Numbered from the stretch's first letter, positions 36,797 through 45,764 are shown. The stretch: 64,000 bases of DNA from Pseudarthrobacter sp. MM222 (GCF_947090775.1 NZ_OX352321.1:1736001-1800000), one strand, 5' to 3'. Notes: a model not told the origin generated them from the sequence alone. Numbers and translations are program-made.

Positions 36797-37522
36797 TCAG
36801 CTTTTGCGGGGTGCACGGGTCCGGACCAGGGCCGCGGACCCGGCGGCCAGGCCGAGTACTCCCGCACCGAGCCCGAGGATGCCGAAGCTGTTGTCCGGAG
36901 CCGCCGTGGCGGGCGTGGTCGAGGACGCCGGGGTGGTGTCGGCGGCCGGTGCCGCCTGGGCGCGTTCATCGGCGGCTGCGGTGGTGACGAACGAGGGAAC
37001 GGGATGGCCGGGTTCCGGCTGGCCCTGGGTGACCGGGTCGCTCCAGTTCACGACGTTGCCGTCGGAGTAGGTCTGTGCTGCCGGCAACGACACGGTGGTG
37101 CCGGAGGCCGGGAGCCGGCCGACGGAGATCGAGAACGTCTGGTATTCATGCGGCCCGAGTTGGTGGGCGGCGTCCGCGGTCCAGGTGACGGAGGCCGCAG
37201 CCTTGGTGATGGTGGCTCCTTCGACGGTGACCGGCGCGGGAAGATTTGCTTCCGTAATCGTGGCCGTCCAGCCGTCCATTGGTTTGACCGAAACGGAGGT
37301 GAACGGCGTACCTGTGGGCAAGGTGACGGTGAGTCCGGTGGTTTTGGCCGTTGCGGACTCATTGGGGACCCTGAAGGTCAACTGCGAGAAGCCGCCGGCG
37401 GATGTCGACGCCGGGTCCACCCTCACATGGGCAGCGGCGGCGCCGACGCCCAAGGCCATGAGGCCGGCCGCGGTGGCGAGGACGGTAACGGTTTTCAGGG
37501 CGCGGGGGGTTGAAGTATGCAT
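36797..37522 (-). CDS. YcnI family copper-binding protein (DUF1775)
   Basis: 241 residues. A signal peptide (about 1-31) ends in GVGAAAA, leaving His32 at the mature N-terminus (HVRVDP); in YcnI-type proteins this His helps bind copper. The DUF1775 domain follows (about 32-175), then an Ala/Pro/Thr-rich linker and a C-terminal membrane anchor ending in basic residues. ATG 37522 is preceded by GGAAAGG; the longer open frame reads back through the upstream gene. It probably acts outside the membrane in copper delivery. Its start overlaps the preceding membrane gene by 28 bp. Confidence 0.88.
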   Translation of the reverse strand: MHTSTPRALKTVTVLATAAGLMALGVGAAAAHVRVDPASTSAGGFSQLTFRVPNESATAKTTGLTVTLPTGTPFTSVSVKPMDGWTATITEANLPAPVTVEGATITKAAASVTWTADAAHQLGPHEYQTFSISVGRLPASGTTVSLPAAQTYSDGNVVNWSDPVTQGQPEPGHPVPSFVTTAAADERAQAAPAADTTPASSTTPATAAPDNSFGILGLGAGVLGLAAGSAALVRTRAPRKS

Positions 37523-38073
37523 GACGGGGCCTTTCCGGTGCTGCCGATCAGTGGCGACGGCAGGGTGACGCTCCATGAGGATCGTGGCAGGTGCACGAGC
37601 GGGCGAAGCCAGGCGAGGAGTTGCCACAGGGCTATCTCGCCTCCACGCAGCAGCCAGGCCGTGGCTAGGAGGGCAAGCAGATCGGCGGCCAGCATGGTCG
37701 GTGAATCGGCGCCGGAGCCGGTGGGGACGGTCAGGGCGTCTGCGACGGACGCGGAGCAGTCCAGGACCTGGCCCGCTCCGTGGTGCGGCATGGGCTCGCC
37801 CGACGTCGGGCACGGGACCGGGGAGGAAAGCACCAGAAACGCTTCATGCAGGATCAGCTGTCCGGTTCCAAGGACTCCCAGCAGGGTGGGAAAAGACAGC
37901 TGCCGGCGGGCAAGCCAAACCACGGGGCCCAGCAGGAGCGCGGCCACAATAGCAAGGATCTGCGGTTCGGGAAGTGCTCCGCCGGCGAGGACGTGCCCTG
38001 CGGCGGCCAGGGCGGTGGCCGCACCCGTCACGAGGACCGCCCGGAGGAGGCGCAGTGGGCCGCGAACATCCAC
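37495..38073 (-). CDS. Membrane protein upstream of ycnI
   Basis: 192 residues from GTG 38073, which follows GGGAGGA. About four membrane helices (LLRAVLVTGAATALAAAGHV; ILAIVAALLLGPVVWLA; a third; ADLLALLATAWLLRGG). A loop between helices three and four has Cys and His residues (PVPCPTSGEPMPHHGAGQVLDC), which could bind metal. The 3' end overlaps the ycnI start by 28 bp in another frame, so the two are co-transcribed. I do not recognise a named family; a role in copper handling is inferred from the neighbour. Confidence 0.72.
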   Translation of the reverse strand: MDVRGPLRLLRAVLVTGAATALAAAGHVLAGGALPEPQILAIVAALLLGPVVWLARRQLSFPTLLGVLGTGQLILHEAFLVLSSPVPCPTSGEPMPHHGAGQVLDCSASVADALTVPTGSGADSPTMLAADLLALLATAWLLRGGEIALWQLLAWLRPLVHLPRSSWSVTLPSPLIGSTGKAPSCILQPPAP

Positions 38074-38179
38074 CTGTTCCTCCCTCCCCGGGTCCTGACC
38101 GCTAAGACACACTCGAGGCTAGGCAGGGGAGGGTGGAGAAACCTTGGACCGGCACAACCGACGGTCCGGGGGGACGGCG

Positions 38180-39559
38180 CTACCCGGTGGACTCGGGCGC
38201 GGTTGCGGCCGCGCCCGCGGCTGCCGGCGCCGCGGCCTTGGGCGCCTTTTCCGGCAGCGGGCCGGGGCTGAGGAAGGCTTCGGCGATCAGCGGGGCGGCG
38301 AGTTCTATCTGCCACTGCCTCGCACCAAGGTTCTGCAGTTCCTCGGCCACGCCGTCCTCGCTGAGTTCCGCCGGCGGACGCCAGGCCACCCGTCGCAGGT
38401 AGTCGGGGGTCAGCAGGTTTTCCACCGGCAGGTTGAGTTCCTCCGCCTTGGCCTGCAGCTTGGGCCGGGCGGTGGCAAGCCGCGCGGCGGCCTCGGGATC
38501 CCGGTCCGCCCAGACGCGCGGTGGCGGCGGAGCATTGGTGGGCAGGTGAAGCGGCGGCAGCTCCTCGAGGGTCCGGGCCGTGCTGATGCAGCGCAGCCAG
38601 CGCGGCGCCTCGCGCTGGGCGGCGCGGCCGTGGAAGCCCTTGGTCCCCAGCAGCTGTGGGACCGTGCTGGGCATGGCCTTGGCCGCGGACACGAGGGCCG
38701 AGTCCGGAATGAGCCGGCCCGGCGCAACGTCGCGCTTCTGGGCCAGTGAGTCACGTTCCAGCCAGAGTTCCCGGACGGCGGCGAGCTGGCGGCGGTCGCG
38801 GATCTGGTGGAGTCCGGACGTCTTGCGCCAGGGGTCGACGCGGGGCGGGGCCTGGCCGGCCTCGAGGATGGCAGCGAACTCCTGCTCGGCGAAGTCGAGC
38901 TTGCCGTCCGCCACAAGGAGCTCAATGAGTTCCTCGCGCAGCTCGGTGAGGACCTCGACGTCGAGGGCCGCGTAGCGCAGCCAGGGTTCCGGGAGCGGAC
39001 GGGTGGACCAGTCGGCGGCAGAGTGTTCCTTCGCCAGGCCGAAGCCCAGGAGCTGTTCGATGACGGCTGCGAGGCCCACCCGTGGCAGGCCGGCCAGCCG
39101 GGCTGCGAGCTCGGTGTCGAAGAGCTTGTCCGGCCACATGCCGAGCTCGGACAGGCAGGGCAGGTCCTGGCTGGCCGCGTGCAGGATCCATTCCACGCCG
39201 CTTAGGGCTTCATTGACGATCCGCAGGTCGCCGAAGGCTTCAGGATCGATCAGCCAAGTGCCGGATCCTTCACGGCGGATCTGGACCAGGAAGGCGCGCT
39301 GGCCGTAACGGAAGCCGGAAGCCCGTTCGGCGTCCACTCCGGCGGGTCCATGGCCTGCGGCAAGGGCCGCGGCGCAACGTTCCAGGCCGGATTGGGTTTC
39401 GATCACCAGCGGCACGCCGTCGCGGGGTGCATCGAGGTCGATTACCTCGGGGACCAGGCTGTCGAAGCCCTCCACGGTGATATGGGCTGGGGTCTCAGCG
39501 GCCGCGGTCGTATTTTGAAGGGCGCCGGCCGTGGTGATTTCCGGTATTTGAGGGGTCAT
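38180..39559 (-). CDS. rnd: Ribonuclease D (DEDDy exonuclease with HRDC domain)
   Basis: 459 residues. The 3'-5' exonuclease domain (about 55-215) has the DEDDy residues Asp76/Glu78 (GVDAERASG), Asp132 (HAASQDLPCL), and Tyr196/Asp200 (RYAALDVEVL). An HRDC helical domain follows at about 255-335. RNase D trims the 3' ends of tRNAs and other stable RNAs. The N-terminal 45 residues are a loose Thr/Ala-rich tail. GGAG sits 5 nt before the ATG, and a TAAACT box lies just upstream. It follows DUF3000 in the usual actinobacterial order. Confidence 0.92.
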   Translation of the reverse strand: MTPQIPEITTAGALQNTTAAAETPAHITVEGFDSLVPEVIDLDAPRDGVPLVIETQSGLERCAAALAAGHGPAGVDAERASGFRYGQRAFLVQIRREGSGTWLIDPEAFGDLRIVNEALSGVEWILHAASQDLPCLSELGMWPDKLFDTELAARLAGLPRVGLAAVIEQLLGFGLAKEHSAADWSTRPLPEPWLRYAALDVEVLTELREELIELLVADGKLDFAEQEFAAILEAGQAPPRVDPWRKTSGLHQIRDRRQLAAVRELWLERDSLAQKRDVAPGRLIPDSALVSAAKAMPSTVPQLLGTKGFHGRAAQREAPRWLRCISTARTLEELPPLHLPTNAPPPPRVWADRDPEAAARLATARPKLQAKAEELNLPVENLLTPDYLRRVAWRPPAELSEDGVAEELQNLGARQWQIELAAPLIAEAFLSPGPLPEKAPKAAAPAAAGAAATAPESTG

Positions 39560-39633
39560 GATGACTCCAGTTTACCGACAACCCGGCGCGGGAGACTCAG
39601 CGTCGGGCAAAACAGGGCCGATCCGGAGCCGGA

Positions 39634-40281
39634 TCAAGGCTGATCGCGCCGGCGGCGGGGAAGCGGGGAGACGCCCTCGGGCAGCGGCGGAAGCCCCGCG
39701 AATGTGCACACCATGTCCGACCACGCCTCCAGATGCGAGGTGATGTCCGCGCTGGCAGGGGTCCAGGAGGCGCGCAGTTCGATGTCGATCGAATTCGGCC
39801 GGTCGGAGAGAGTGCCGAAGCTTTCGGACAAGACCCTCGTTGCAGTGCCGCCGGCCGAACGGTAGGGCGCGGCATGGTTGTCCAGGGCTTCCACAAGCCA
39901 GGTCCAGGCGACCGAGCCGAGCATCTCGTCATTGCCCATCTCGGGCTCCAGCTGGGCCCGGATGTAGGTGACGATCCTGAATTGCCCGTCCCAGACGGCG
40001 GAACCGTCTGGATCGTGCAGCAGGATGAAGCGGCCGGTGGCCAGTTCGACGTCGTCGCTCCCCGCAGCGGGCGCGAGGGCGGCTGCGGCGGGACCATGGA
40101 CGGCTCCGGCACCTTCCGCGTCTCCCGGGACGAGGACTTCGGCGCCGAGGGCCACGGCGAAGGGTGCCAGCCTGGAGGGCGCCGGAATCTCCTCCAGGCG
40201 CAGTTCACTGCGGCACCGTGCTTGTCGAAGGGTTCCCAGGGCAAAGAGGAAATCTGCCGGAACCTGGTCGAGTGCGTTCAC
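39634..40281 (-). CDS. DUF3000 protein
   Basis: 215 residues, soluble. It starts MNALDQVPADFLFALGTLRQARCR and contains RLEEIPAPSRLAPFAVALGAEV and GRFILLHDPDGSAVWDGQFR, typical of the actinobacterial DUF3000 family of unknown function. It usually lies beside RNase D, as here, with a 74-base gap. The GTG start at 40281 is leaderless by its promoter. No catalytic motif is visible; a link to RNA metabolism is guilt by association. Confidence 0.87.
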   Translation of the reverse strand: MNALDQVPADFLFALGTLRQARCRSELRLEEIPAPSRLAPFAVALGAEVLVPGDAEGAGAVHGPAAAALAPAAGSDDVELATGRFILLHDPDGSAVWDGQFRIVTYIRAQLEPEMGNDEMLGSVAWTWLVEALDNHAAPYRSAGGTATRVLSESFGTLSDRPNSIDIELRASWTPASADITSHLEAWSDMVCTFAGLPPLPEGVSPLPRRRRDQP

Positions 40282-40287
40282 AATGGA

Positions 40288-40293
40288 AGATTA
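40288..40293 (-). promoter_or_regulatory. -10 box TAATCT of leaderless DUF3000 gene
   Basis: On the minus strand TAATCT is followed by TCCATT and the GTG at 40281, again a 6-nt gap. Confidence 0.55.
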
Positions 40294-40341
40294 TGCAACG
40301 CGGGACGGGAAGCCCGGCAGGCTCGCCGCCCGAACGGGCAG

Positions 40342-40379
40342 GCCCCGCCGCCGCCCGGCCGGGGACGGCCCGGCGGGGC
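40342..40379 (-). terminator. GC-rich terminator after threonine aldolase gene
   Basis: GCCCCGCCG and CGGCGGGGC form a 9-bp outer stem with further GC pairing inside, 41 bases after the aldolase stop and before the DUF3000 promoter. Confidence 0.6.
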
Positions 40380-40420
40380 AGCGGCGTGCCCGGCGGAGGC
40401 AGGGCCGGCGGGAGCCGGTG

Positions 40421-41521
40421 TCAGAGGGCCGCGAGCTCGCGCTTGATGGCCGCGATGAAGGTGTCAACATCTTCCTCGGTGGTATCAAAGGAACACATCC
40501 AGCGGACCTCGCGGGCTGCCTCGTTCCAGTCGTAGAAACGGAAGGAGGTGCGCAGCCGGTCCGCGACGCCGGCGGGCAGCACCGCGAAGACGCCGTTGGA
40601 TTCGGTCTTCTGGCTCAGCTGGACTCCGGGGATCGATTCGACGCCGGCACGCAGCCGGGCCGCCATGGCGTTGGCATGGGACGCCGAGCGCAGCCACAGG
40701 TCTCCCTCGAGCAGCGCGATGAACTGTGCGGACATGAAGCGCATCTTGGAGGCCAGCTGCATGTTCATCTTGCGAAGGTAGACCAGGCCGTGGGCGGCCT
40801 CCGGGTTCAGCGCCACGACGACCTCGCCGAAGAGCAGGCCGTTCTTGGTGCCGCCGAAGGAGAGGATGTCCACGCCGGCGTCGCGGGTGAACGCCCGCAG
40901 CGGCACGTTCAGGTGAGCGGCGGCATTTGCCAGCCGGGCGCCGTCCATGTGCAGTTTCATCCCCTTGGAATGGACATGCTCAGCGATGGCCCGGACCTCC
41001 TCCGGCGTGTAGCAGGTGCCCAGTTCCGTGGTCTGGGTGATGGACACGGCCAGGGGCTGCGCGCGGTGCTCGTCGCCCCAACCCCAGGCCTCCTTGTCGA
41101 TCAATTCGGGGGTGAGTTTGCCGTCGGAGGTGTGGACCTGGAGCAGCTTGATGCCGCCGATCCGCTCCGGGGCTCCGTTCTCATCCATGTTGATGTGTGC
41201 AGTGGAGGCGCAGATAACGGCTCCCCAGCGGGGGAGCAGGGACTGTAGGGACAGTACGTTGGCGCCAGTGCCGTTGAAGACCGGGAAGCAGTCGATTCCC
41301 TCACCGAAATGCTCTTCTATCAGCTGCTGGAGTCGGGCGGTGTAGTCGTCCTCTCCGTAGGAGACCTGATGGCCCTCGTTGGCGGCGGCCAGCGCGGCCA
41401 GCACCTCGGGATGGACGCCCGAGTAGTTGTCCGAGGCGAAGCCGCGGACGGACGGGTCGTGGAGCCGCGCCGCGGTGCTGGCGGGGGCGGTTTCAACTGT
41501 GCTTGTCATCGGTTTGCTCAC
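40421..41521 (-). CDS. ltaE: Low-specificity L-threonine aldolase
   Basis: 366 residues. A PLP-dependent fold-type I enzyme cleaving L-threonine or allo-threonine to glycine and acetaldehyde. The PLP lysine is Lys226 in SFGGTKNG, and Asp193 in LHMDGARLANAA holds the pyridine ring. FASDNYSGVHPEVLAAL and YGEDDYTARLQ are family-typical. GTG 41521 is chosen over ATG 41509 because a TAGACT box lies exactly 6 nt upstream of it. It is likely monocistronic, with a terminator downstream. Confidence 0.92.
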   Translation of the reverse strand: MSKPMTSTVETAPASTAARLHDPSVRGFASDNYSGVHPEVLAALAAANEGHQVSYGEDDYTARLQQLIEEHFGEGIDCFPVFNGTGANVLSLQSLLPRWGAVICASTAHINMDENGAPERIGGIKLLQVHTSDGKLTPELIDKEAWGWGDEHRAQPLAVSITQTTELGTCYTPEEVRAIAEHVHSKGMKLHMDGARLANAAAHLNVPLRAFTRDAGVDILSFGGTKNGLLFGEVVVALNPEAAHGLVYLRKMNMQLASKMRFMSAQFIALLEGDLWLRSASHANAMAARLRAGVESIPGVQLSQKTESNGVFAVLPAGVADRLRTSFRFYDWNEAAREVRWMCSFDTTEEDVDTFIAAIKRELAAL

Positions 41522-41527
41522 ACTTTC

Positions 41528-41533
41528 AGTCTA
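41528..41533 (-). promoter_or_regulatory. -10 box TAGACT of leaderless threonine aldolase gene
   Basis: TAGACT on the minus strand is followed by GAAAGT and the GTG at 41521, the standard 6-nt leaderless gap. Confidence 0.6.
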
Positions 41534-41558
41534 GGGACGTAGGGCCGGAACGCTAAGT

Positions 41559-42308
41559 TCAGCGGCTCAGCAGCAGCCGCCGGCCGTTCAGCTCGGCGGC
41601 GGGGGTGGCGAAGAGCCCGACGGCGGCGGCGGCCAGCTCATCGACATCCGTGAAACCGGGGAAGCTGCGCTCGGGCGACTTCGCCCGCATCCCGGCGTCG
41701 ACGAGCGCCTTGACCACGAAAATGACCGCGGCACTGCGCTGCTCTTCCGGCCCGCCGGTCGCCCCGATTGCGCCGGTCGCCGACTGGTCGCGGCGGAAAC
41801 CGTCGGCCACCGCAAGCGTCCATGCCTCGGCCGCGGCCTTGACGGCCACGTAGCTGGCCGCCGCCGCCGTCGGGCTGCCGACCGCGGTGGAGGAAACCAG
41901 GGCGAAGCGGCCCGTACCCGAGGCAGTGAGGTCCTCGTAGAAGACCCGGGTGACATTCCGGACCGTGGTGATGGCGCTGCGCTCCAGGAAGTCCCAGTCC
42001 TCGTCGCTCTGGTCCGCGATGCCCTTGGCGCCGCGCCATCCGCCGACGAGGTGGATCACGCCGTCGACCTTTCCGGCCCTGGCGGTGATCGCGGCGTGAA
42101 GCGACCGGACCTCAGCCATGCTGGCGAGGTCGCAGACCAGCGGCGTGACGCCGCTGCCCGCCTCCGCTGCGGCCGCCTCTATCCGCGGCCCGTCGGAGCC
42201 GACCGTGAATACCGTGTGCCCGGCGTCGTGCAGGGCGCGGGCGGCGGCGATCCCGGAGGGGCCGCTGCCGCCCGTGACCACCACGTTCAGGTTCCGGGGT
42301 GTGCTCAT
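41559..42308 (-). CDS. Short-chain dehydrogenase/reductase
   Basis: 249 residues. The Rossmann motif is TGGSGPSGIAAA (12-23); the catalytic set is Ser139/140 and Tyr153-x3-Lys157 (ASYVAVKAAA). It reduces or oxidises an alcohol/carbonyl with NAD(P)H. Its ATG overlaps the stop of the DUF6421 gene (ATGA), so the two are translationally coupled and probably work together. SDR-DUF6421 pairs recur in actinobacteria; the substrate is unknown. Confidence 0.88.
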   Translation of the reverse strand: MSTPRNLNVVVTGGSGPSGIAAARALHDAGHTVFTVGSDGPRIEAAAAEAGSGVTPLVCDLASMAEVRSLHAAITARAGKVDGVIHLVGGWRGAKGIADQSDEDWDFLERSAITTVRNVTRVFYEDLTASGTGRFALVSSTAVGSPTAAAASYVAVKAAAEAWTLAVADGFRRDQSATGAIGATGGPEEQRSAAVIFVVKALVDAGMRAKSPERSFPGFTDVDELAAAAVGLFATPAAELNGRRLLLSR

Positions 42309-43714
42309 GCGGCGTTCAGTGCCGGCGTCGTGGTTCCCGTGCTGGTGTCGGAGAATCCGGTGATGCCGGCGGTGGACTCGATGACCGGCCGCATCTTCTT
42401 CTCCAGCGCCTCATAGAACATGGACAGCGGGAACTCGTCGTCGAGGACCTGGTCTGTGAGGCCGCGCGGCGGGCCGTCCAGCGGCAGCGCCGCCGGGCCC
42501 TTGGCCCAGACGGAGGCCGGGTTGGGGGTGACGGTCCCGGTGATCAGCTCGTAGGCCGCGAGCCAGTGGGCCATCTTCGGCCGGTCAATGGAGCGCCAGT
42601 AGAGTTCCTCGATCTTCGCGCCGAGTTCAACCACGACGTCGGCAGCCTCGTCCCAGTCGATGCTGAGCTTGCTGTCCGTCCAGTGCAGCACGTGGTGCTG
42701 GTGCATCCAGGCGAACAGCAGCTGCCCGCCGAGGCCGTCGTAGTTCCGGACCCGGCTGCCGGTGATGGCGAAGCGGAAGATCCGGTCAAATATGACGGCG
42801 TACTGGACCAGTTTGGCGTGCCGGCGGGCCTCAGGATCCGCGTCCTCATCCTTTTCGATCTTCACGGACTCGCGGAAGGCGGTCAGGTCGCAGCGCAGCT
42901 CCTCGAGGGAGTAGAGGAAGAACGGCATGCGCTGCTTGATCATGAACGGATCGAACGGCAGGTCCCCGCGCATGTGCGTGCGGTCATGGATGAGGTCCCA
43001 CATGACGAAGGTTTCCTGGGTCAGCTCCTGGTCCTCCAGCAGGGCCGCGGCATCCTCGGGCAGCTGCAGCGAGGTGATGTCCGCCGCGGCGCGGAGCACG
43101 CGGCGGAAACGGGCCGCCTCGCGGTCAGCAAAGATGGCGCCCCAGGTGAACGTGGGGGTTTCGCGGACGGCGACGGTTTCCGGGAAGAGGACCGCGGAGT
43201 TGGTGTCGTACCCGGGGGTGAAGTCGAGGAAGCGGATCGGGACGAATAGCTTGTTGGAGTACTCGCCCGCTTCCAGTCCGGCGATGAACTCGGGCCAAAT
43301 GACCTCGATCAGCACGGCTTCAACCAGCCGGTTGCTGCTGCCGTTCTGGGTGTACATCGGAAAGACCACCAGGTTCTGGAGTCCGTTGATCCGGTGCTGC
43401 TGGGGCTGGAAGGCCTGCAGCGAGTCGAGGAAATCGGGGACGCCGAAGCCGGCGTCAGCCCAGCGTCCGAAGTCGGCGACAAGGAGCTCAAGGTAGTCCG
43501 CGTCATGCGGGAACGCCGGGGCGAGGGTCCGGATGGCCGCCGTGATGGCCTCCACGTGGCCGGCCGCCGCAGCATGGTCCGCCGGCTCGGGAACGGACCC
43601 GTCCTTTGCCTGGAGTGCCTGCAATGCGGTAGCGGCACCCTTGAGCCGCAGCCACTCGGGCGTTCCGGCGGTGATGGGGGCGGGGGCGGTGATTGCGGTG
43701 GGGGTCATCGTCAT
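42305..43714 (-). CDS. DUF6421 family protein
   Basis: 469 residues from ATG 43714; the frame is open further upstream, but that part is the probable leader. Soluble and rich in aromatic residues. A conserved central stretch, MWDLIHDRTHMRGDLPFDPF, has two His spaced by three residues, followed by further conserved His in WMHQHHVLHW. This suggests a metal site, though no known enzyme motif fits. The gene precedes and overlaps the SDR gene. I recognise the family, DUF6421, but no function is established. Confidence 0.82.
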   Translation of the reverse strand: MTMTPTAITAPAPITAGTPEWLRLKGAATALQALQAKDGSVPEPADHAAAAGHVEAITAAIRTLAPAFPHDADYLELLVADFGRWADAGFGVPDFLDSLQAFQPQQHRINGLQNLVVFPMYTQNGSSNRLVEAVLIEVIWPEFIAGLEAGEYSNKLFVPIRFLDFTPGYDTNSAVLFPETVAVRETPTFTWGAIFADREAARFRRVLRAAADITSLQLPEDAAALLEDQELTQETFVMWDLIHDRTHMRGDLPFDPFMIKQRMPFFLYSLEELRCDLTAFRESVKIEKDEDADPEARRHAKLVQYAVIFDRIFRFAITGSRVRNYDGLGGQLLFAWMHQHHVLHWTDSKLSIDWDEAADVVVELGAKIEELYWRSIDRPKMAHWLAAYELITGTVTPNPASVWAKGPAALPLDGPPRGLTDQVLDDEFPLSMFYEALEKKMRPVIESTAGITGFSDTSTGTTTPALNAA

Positions 43715-43726
43715 CGGACGCCTTTC

Positions 43727-43798
43727 TGTTTGCTGCGTACGTCGCTGATGCGTCGAGTCGCTCTTGTTGGTCTCTACGGCGAGCGTAGCAAGCAAACA
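43727..43798. promoter_or_regulatory. Structured leader of the DUF6421-SDR operon
   Basis: TGTTTGCT (43727-43734) and AGCAAACA (43791-43798) are exact reverse complements about 56 bases apart. Inside, CTACG-GCGAG-CGTAG makes a second small hairpin. The element lies directly before the DUF6421 start and could be a folded RNA leader or spaced operator sites. Confidence 0.4.
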
Positions 43799-43855
43799 GG
43801 AGCGCTAATGCAAAACACGGCTGAGCATAAGAAAGACTGAGGCAACCAGGCCGAA

Positions 43856-43906
43856 AAGGATGCCCCAGCTCCAGCTCCAGCAGAGGCCTGGGTGCCGGAG
43901 CCGGGG
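43856..43906 (-). terminator. Terminator after the ThDP-enzyme gene
   Basis: On the minus strand CCCCGGCTCCGGC pairs with GCTGGAGCTGGGG over 13 positions, with two G-U pairs, and is followed by CATCCTTTTC. It lies 11 bases after the stop, closing the leftward amino-acid operon. Confidence 0.7.
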
Positions 43907-43917
43907 ACCATCGTGAT

Positions 43918-45675
43918 TCAGTAAGCCTTTACACGCTGTTCAACGATCAGGTGAATGAGGGCAAACATCCCGTCCTGGTCGATAGCCTGAAGCGCTGCGT
44001 CGAGGGCGGCCGGCACGTCCTCGTCCCGGGTGACCGTGATGCCGAAACCGCCGAAGGCCTGGGCCATGAGGCCGAAATCGGGGTTATTCAGCTGCGTGCC
44101 CGAAACCCGGGACGGATAGTGGCGTTCCTGATGGGTGCGGATGGTGCCGTATTCCTGGTTGTCCATGACGATGATGAGCGGCGTGGCTCCGTACTGGGCA
44201 GCAGTAGCGAGCTCCTGGCCGTTCATGAGGAATTCCCCGTCGCCGGCGATGGTGACCACCCGGCGCTGGGGGCTGGCCAGCGAGGCGGCGACGGCGGAGG
44301 GCACGGAGTAGCCCATGGAGCCGTTCCTGGCGCTGATCATTGAGGCGTAACGCCGTGTGGGGAAGTACCGATGCGCCCAGTTGGTGTGCTCGCCGGCACC
44401 GAAAGTCACCATGGCGTCCTCGGGTAGCCGCGGGACGAGGTTCGCCATCAGGGTGTCCATCTTGGCGGGCCCTTCGCCTGGTGTGGCCGGAGGCAAGCTG
44501 GCGAAGGACGCCTGCTCGGCGCGCATCCGGCCCGTCCATGCTTTCCACTCCTCTTTCACCGGCAGGTCGATTCCCAGCAGGTCCCTGACGAAGGCGTCCG
44601 GTTTTGCGACAATCTGCCGTGAGACCGGGCCGGAGCGGCCACGCAGCGAGGGGTCTATCGTGACCAGGAAGTTCGTCCTATTCCAGTCCTGCCGGCAGAC
44701 AAAACCATCCGTGATCACATCGCCCGGAACCGTCCCGACGAAAACGAGCAGGTCCGTTTCCTCGAACAGGTCGTATGTGGGGCGGGGGCGTCCGTAGCCG
44801 ATCGGGCCCACATAGGATGGGGAGTCAAAGGGGACTGTTCCCTGCGTGCGCCATTCCGCGGCGGCCGGGATATGGTGCTTTTCCAGCCATCCGGTGAGCT
44901 GATCGGCCGCTTCCTGGGTCCAGTCGTTGCCGCCCGTGACAAAAAGGGGCTTTGAGGACTTTGCAAGGGCGGCGGCGAGTGCTGCGGCATCGGTGGTGCT
45001 CATTCCGCCCGTGGCCACCGGGATGGTCGGGTGCAGGGCAGGATCCACGAGTTGGCGGATGATGTCTTCCGGCAGGCCCACCACAACGGGGCCAGGCCGT
45101 CCGCTCATGGCCGCGAACATCGCTTCGGCAACGATCTCGGAGGCGCGCTCGGCATGGTCAAGGACCATCACGCGCTTGGCCCCGGTGTCGAACCAGGCCT
45201 TGATATCAAATTCCTGGAACGCCTCGCGGTCACGGTGCGCAAACGGGATCAGCCCGACGAAGAGCAGCATCGGGGTGGAGTCCTGCCAGGCGGTGTGCAG
45301 GCCAACGTGGGCGTTGGCCGCACCAGGTCCGCGGGTCACCATGGCCACGCCCGGACGCTGGTTCATCTTGCCGTCGGCCTCGGCCATGTAGGCGGCACCG
45401 CCCTCATGCCGGCAGACCACCGTGTCGATGGCGGAATCGTGCAGCCCGTCCAGCACGTCCAGAAAGCTCTCGCCGGGAACAACGTACGTGCGTTCCACGC
45501 CGTGGGCCACGAGCGAATCAACAATCACGTGCCCGGCGGATTTCAGGGTCGTGCTGCCATTTAGGCCCGCCGGGATGGTCGATGAGACGGGCTGTACGGG
45601 GCCCTGGTTGATGGCGGCGGCTTCAATCGGCTGCGTTTCGGTTGCGGTCATGGTGAATGCGGACTCCGTTGTCAT
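43918..45675 (-). CDS. Thiamine-diphosphate-dependent enzyme, acetolactate-synthase-like
   Basis: About 585 residues with the three-domain layout of ThDP decarboxylases and acetolactate synthases. The catalytic Glu in VVCRHEGGAAYMAEAD activates the cofactor; the ThDP/Mg motif begins GDGEFLMNGQELATAAQYG and ends in VMDNQEYGTIRTHQ. It is not a standard IlvB by sequence; relatives include decarboxylases of 2-oxo acids from amino-acid breakdown. It ends the operon with permease, glutaminase and PucR genes. ATG 45675 is preferred over an adjacent GTG at 45678. The substrate is open. Confidence 0.85.
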   Translation of the reverse strand: MTTESAFTMTATETQPIEAAAINQGPVQPVSSTIPAGLNGSTTLKSAGHVIVDSLVAHGVERTYVVPGESFLDVLDGLHDSAIDTVVCRHEGGAAYMAEADGKMNQRPGVAMVTRGPGAANAHVGLHTAWQDSTPMLLFVGLIPFAHRDREAFQEFDIKAWFDTGAKRVMVLDHAERASEIVAEAMFAAMSGRPGPVVVGLPEDIIRQLVDPALHPTIPVATGGMSTTDAAALAAALAKSSKPLFVTGGNDWTQEAADQLTGWLEKHHIPAAAEWRTQGTVPFDSPSYVGPIGYGRPRPTYDLFEETDLLVFVGTVPGDVITDGFVCRQDWNRTNFLVTIDPSLRGRSGPVSRQIVAKPDAFVRDLLGIDLPVKEEWKAWTGRMRAEQASFASLPPATPGEGPAKMDTLMANLVPRLPEDAMVTFGAGEHTNWAHRYFPTRRYASMISARNGSMGYSVPSAVAASLASPQRRVVTIAGDGEFLMNGQELATAAQYGATPLIIVMDNQEYGTIRTHQERHYPSRVSGTQLNNPDFGLMAQAFGGFGITVTRDEDVPAALDAALQAIDQDGMFALIHLIVEQRVKAY

Positions 45676-45732
45676 CACTTCTTGTCTTCTTGGGTTGGAT
45701 TAGGTGGTTGGGTGGGGTGAGGTGCGGGCAAG

Positions 45733-45750
45733 TCCGCTGGATCCAGCGGA
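45733..45750. promoter_or_regulatory. 18-bp perfect palindrome inside the operon
   Basis: TCCGCTGGATCCAGCGGA reads the same on both strands. It lies between the microprotein stop and the ThDP-enzyme start. It may be an RNA hairpin that protects or attenuates the message, or an operator for an internal promoter. Confidence 0.5.
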
Positions 45751-45764
45751 ACGATTGGTGGTGC

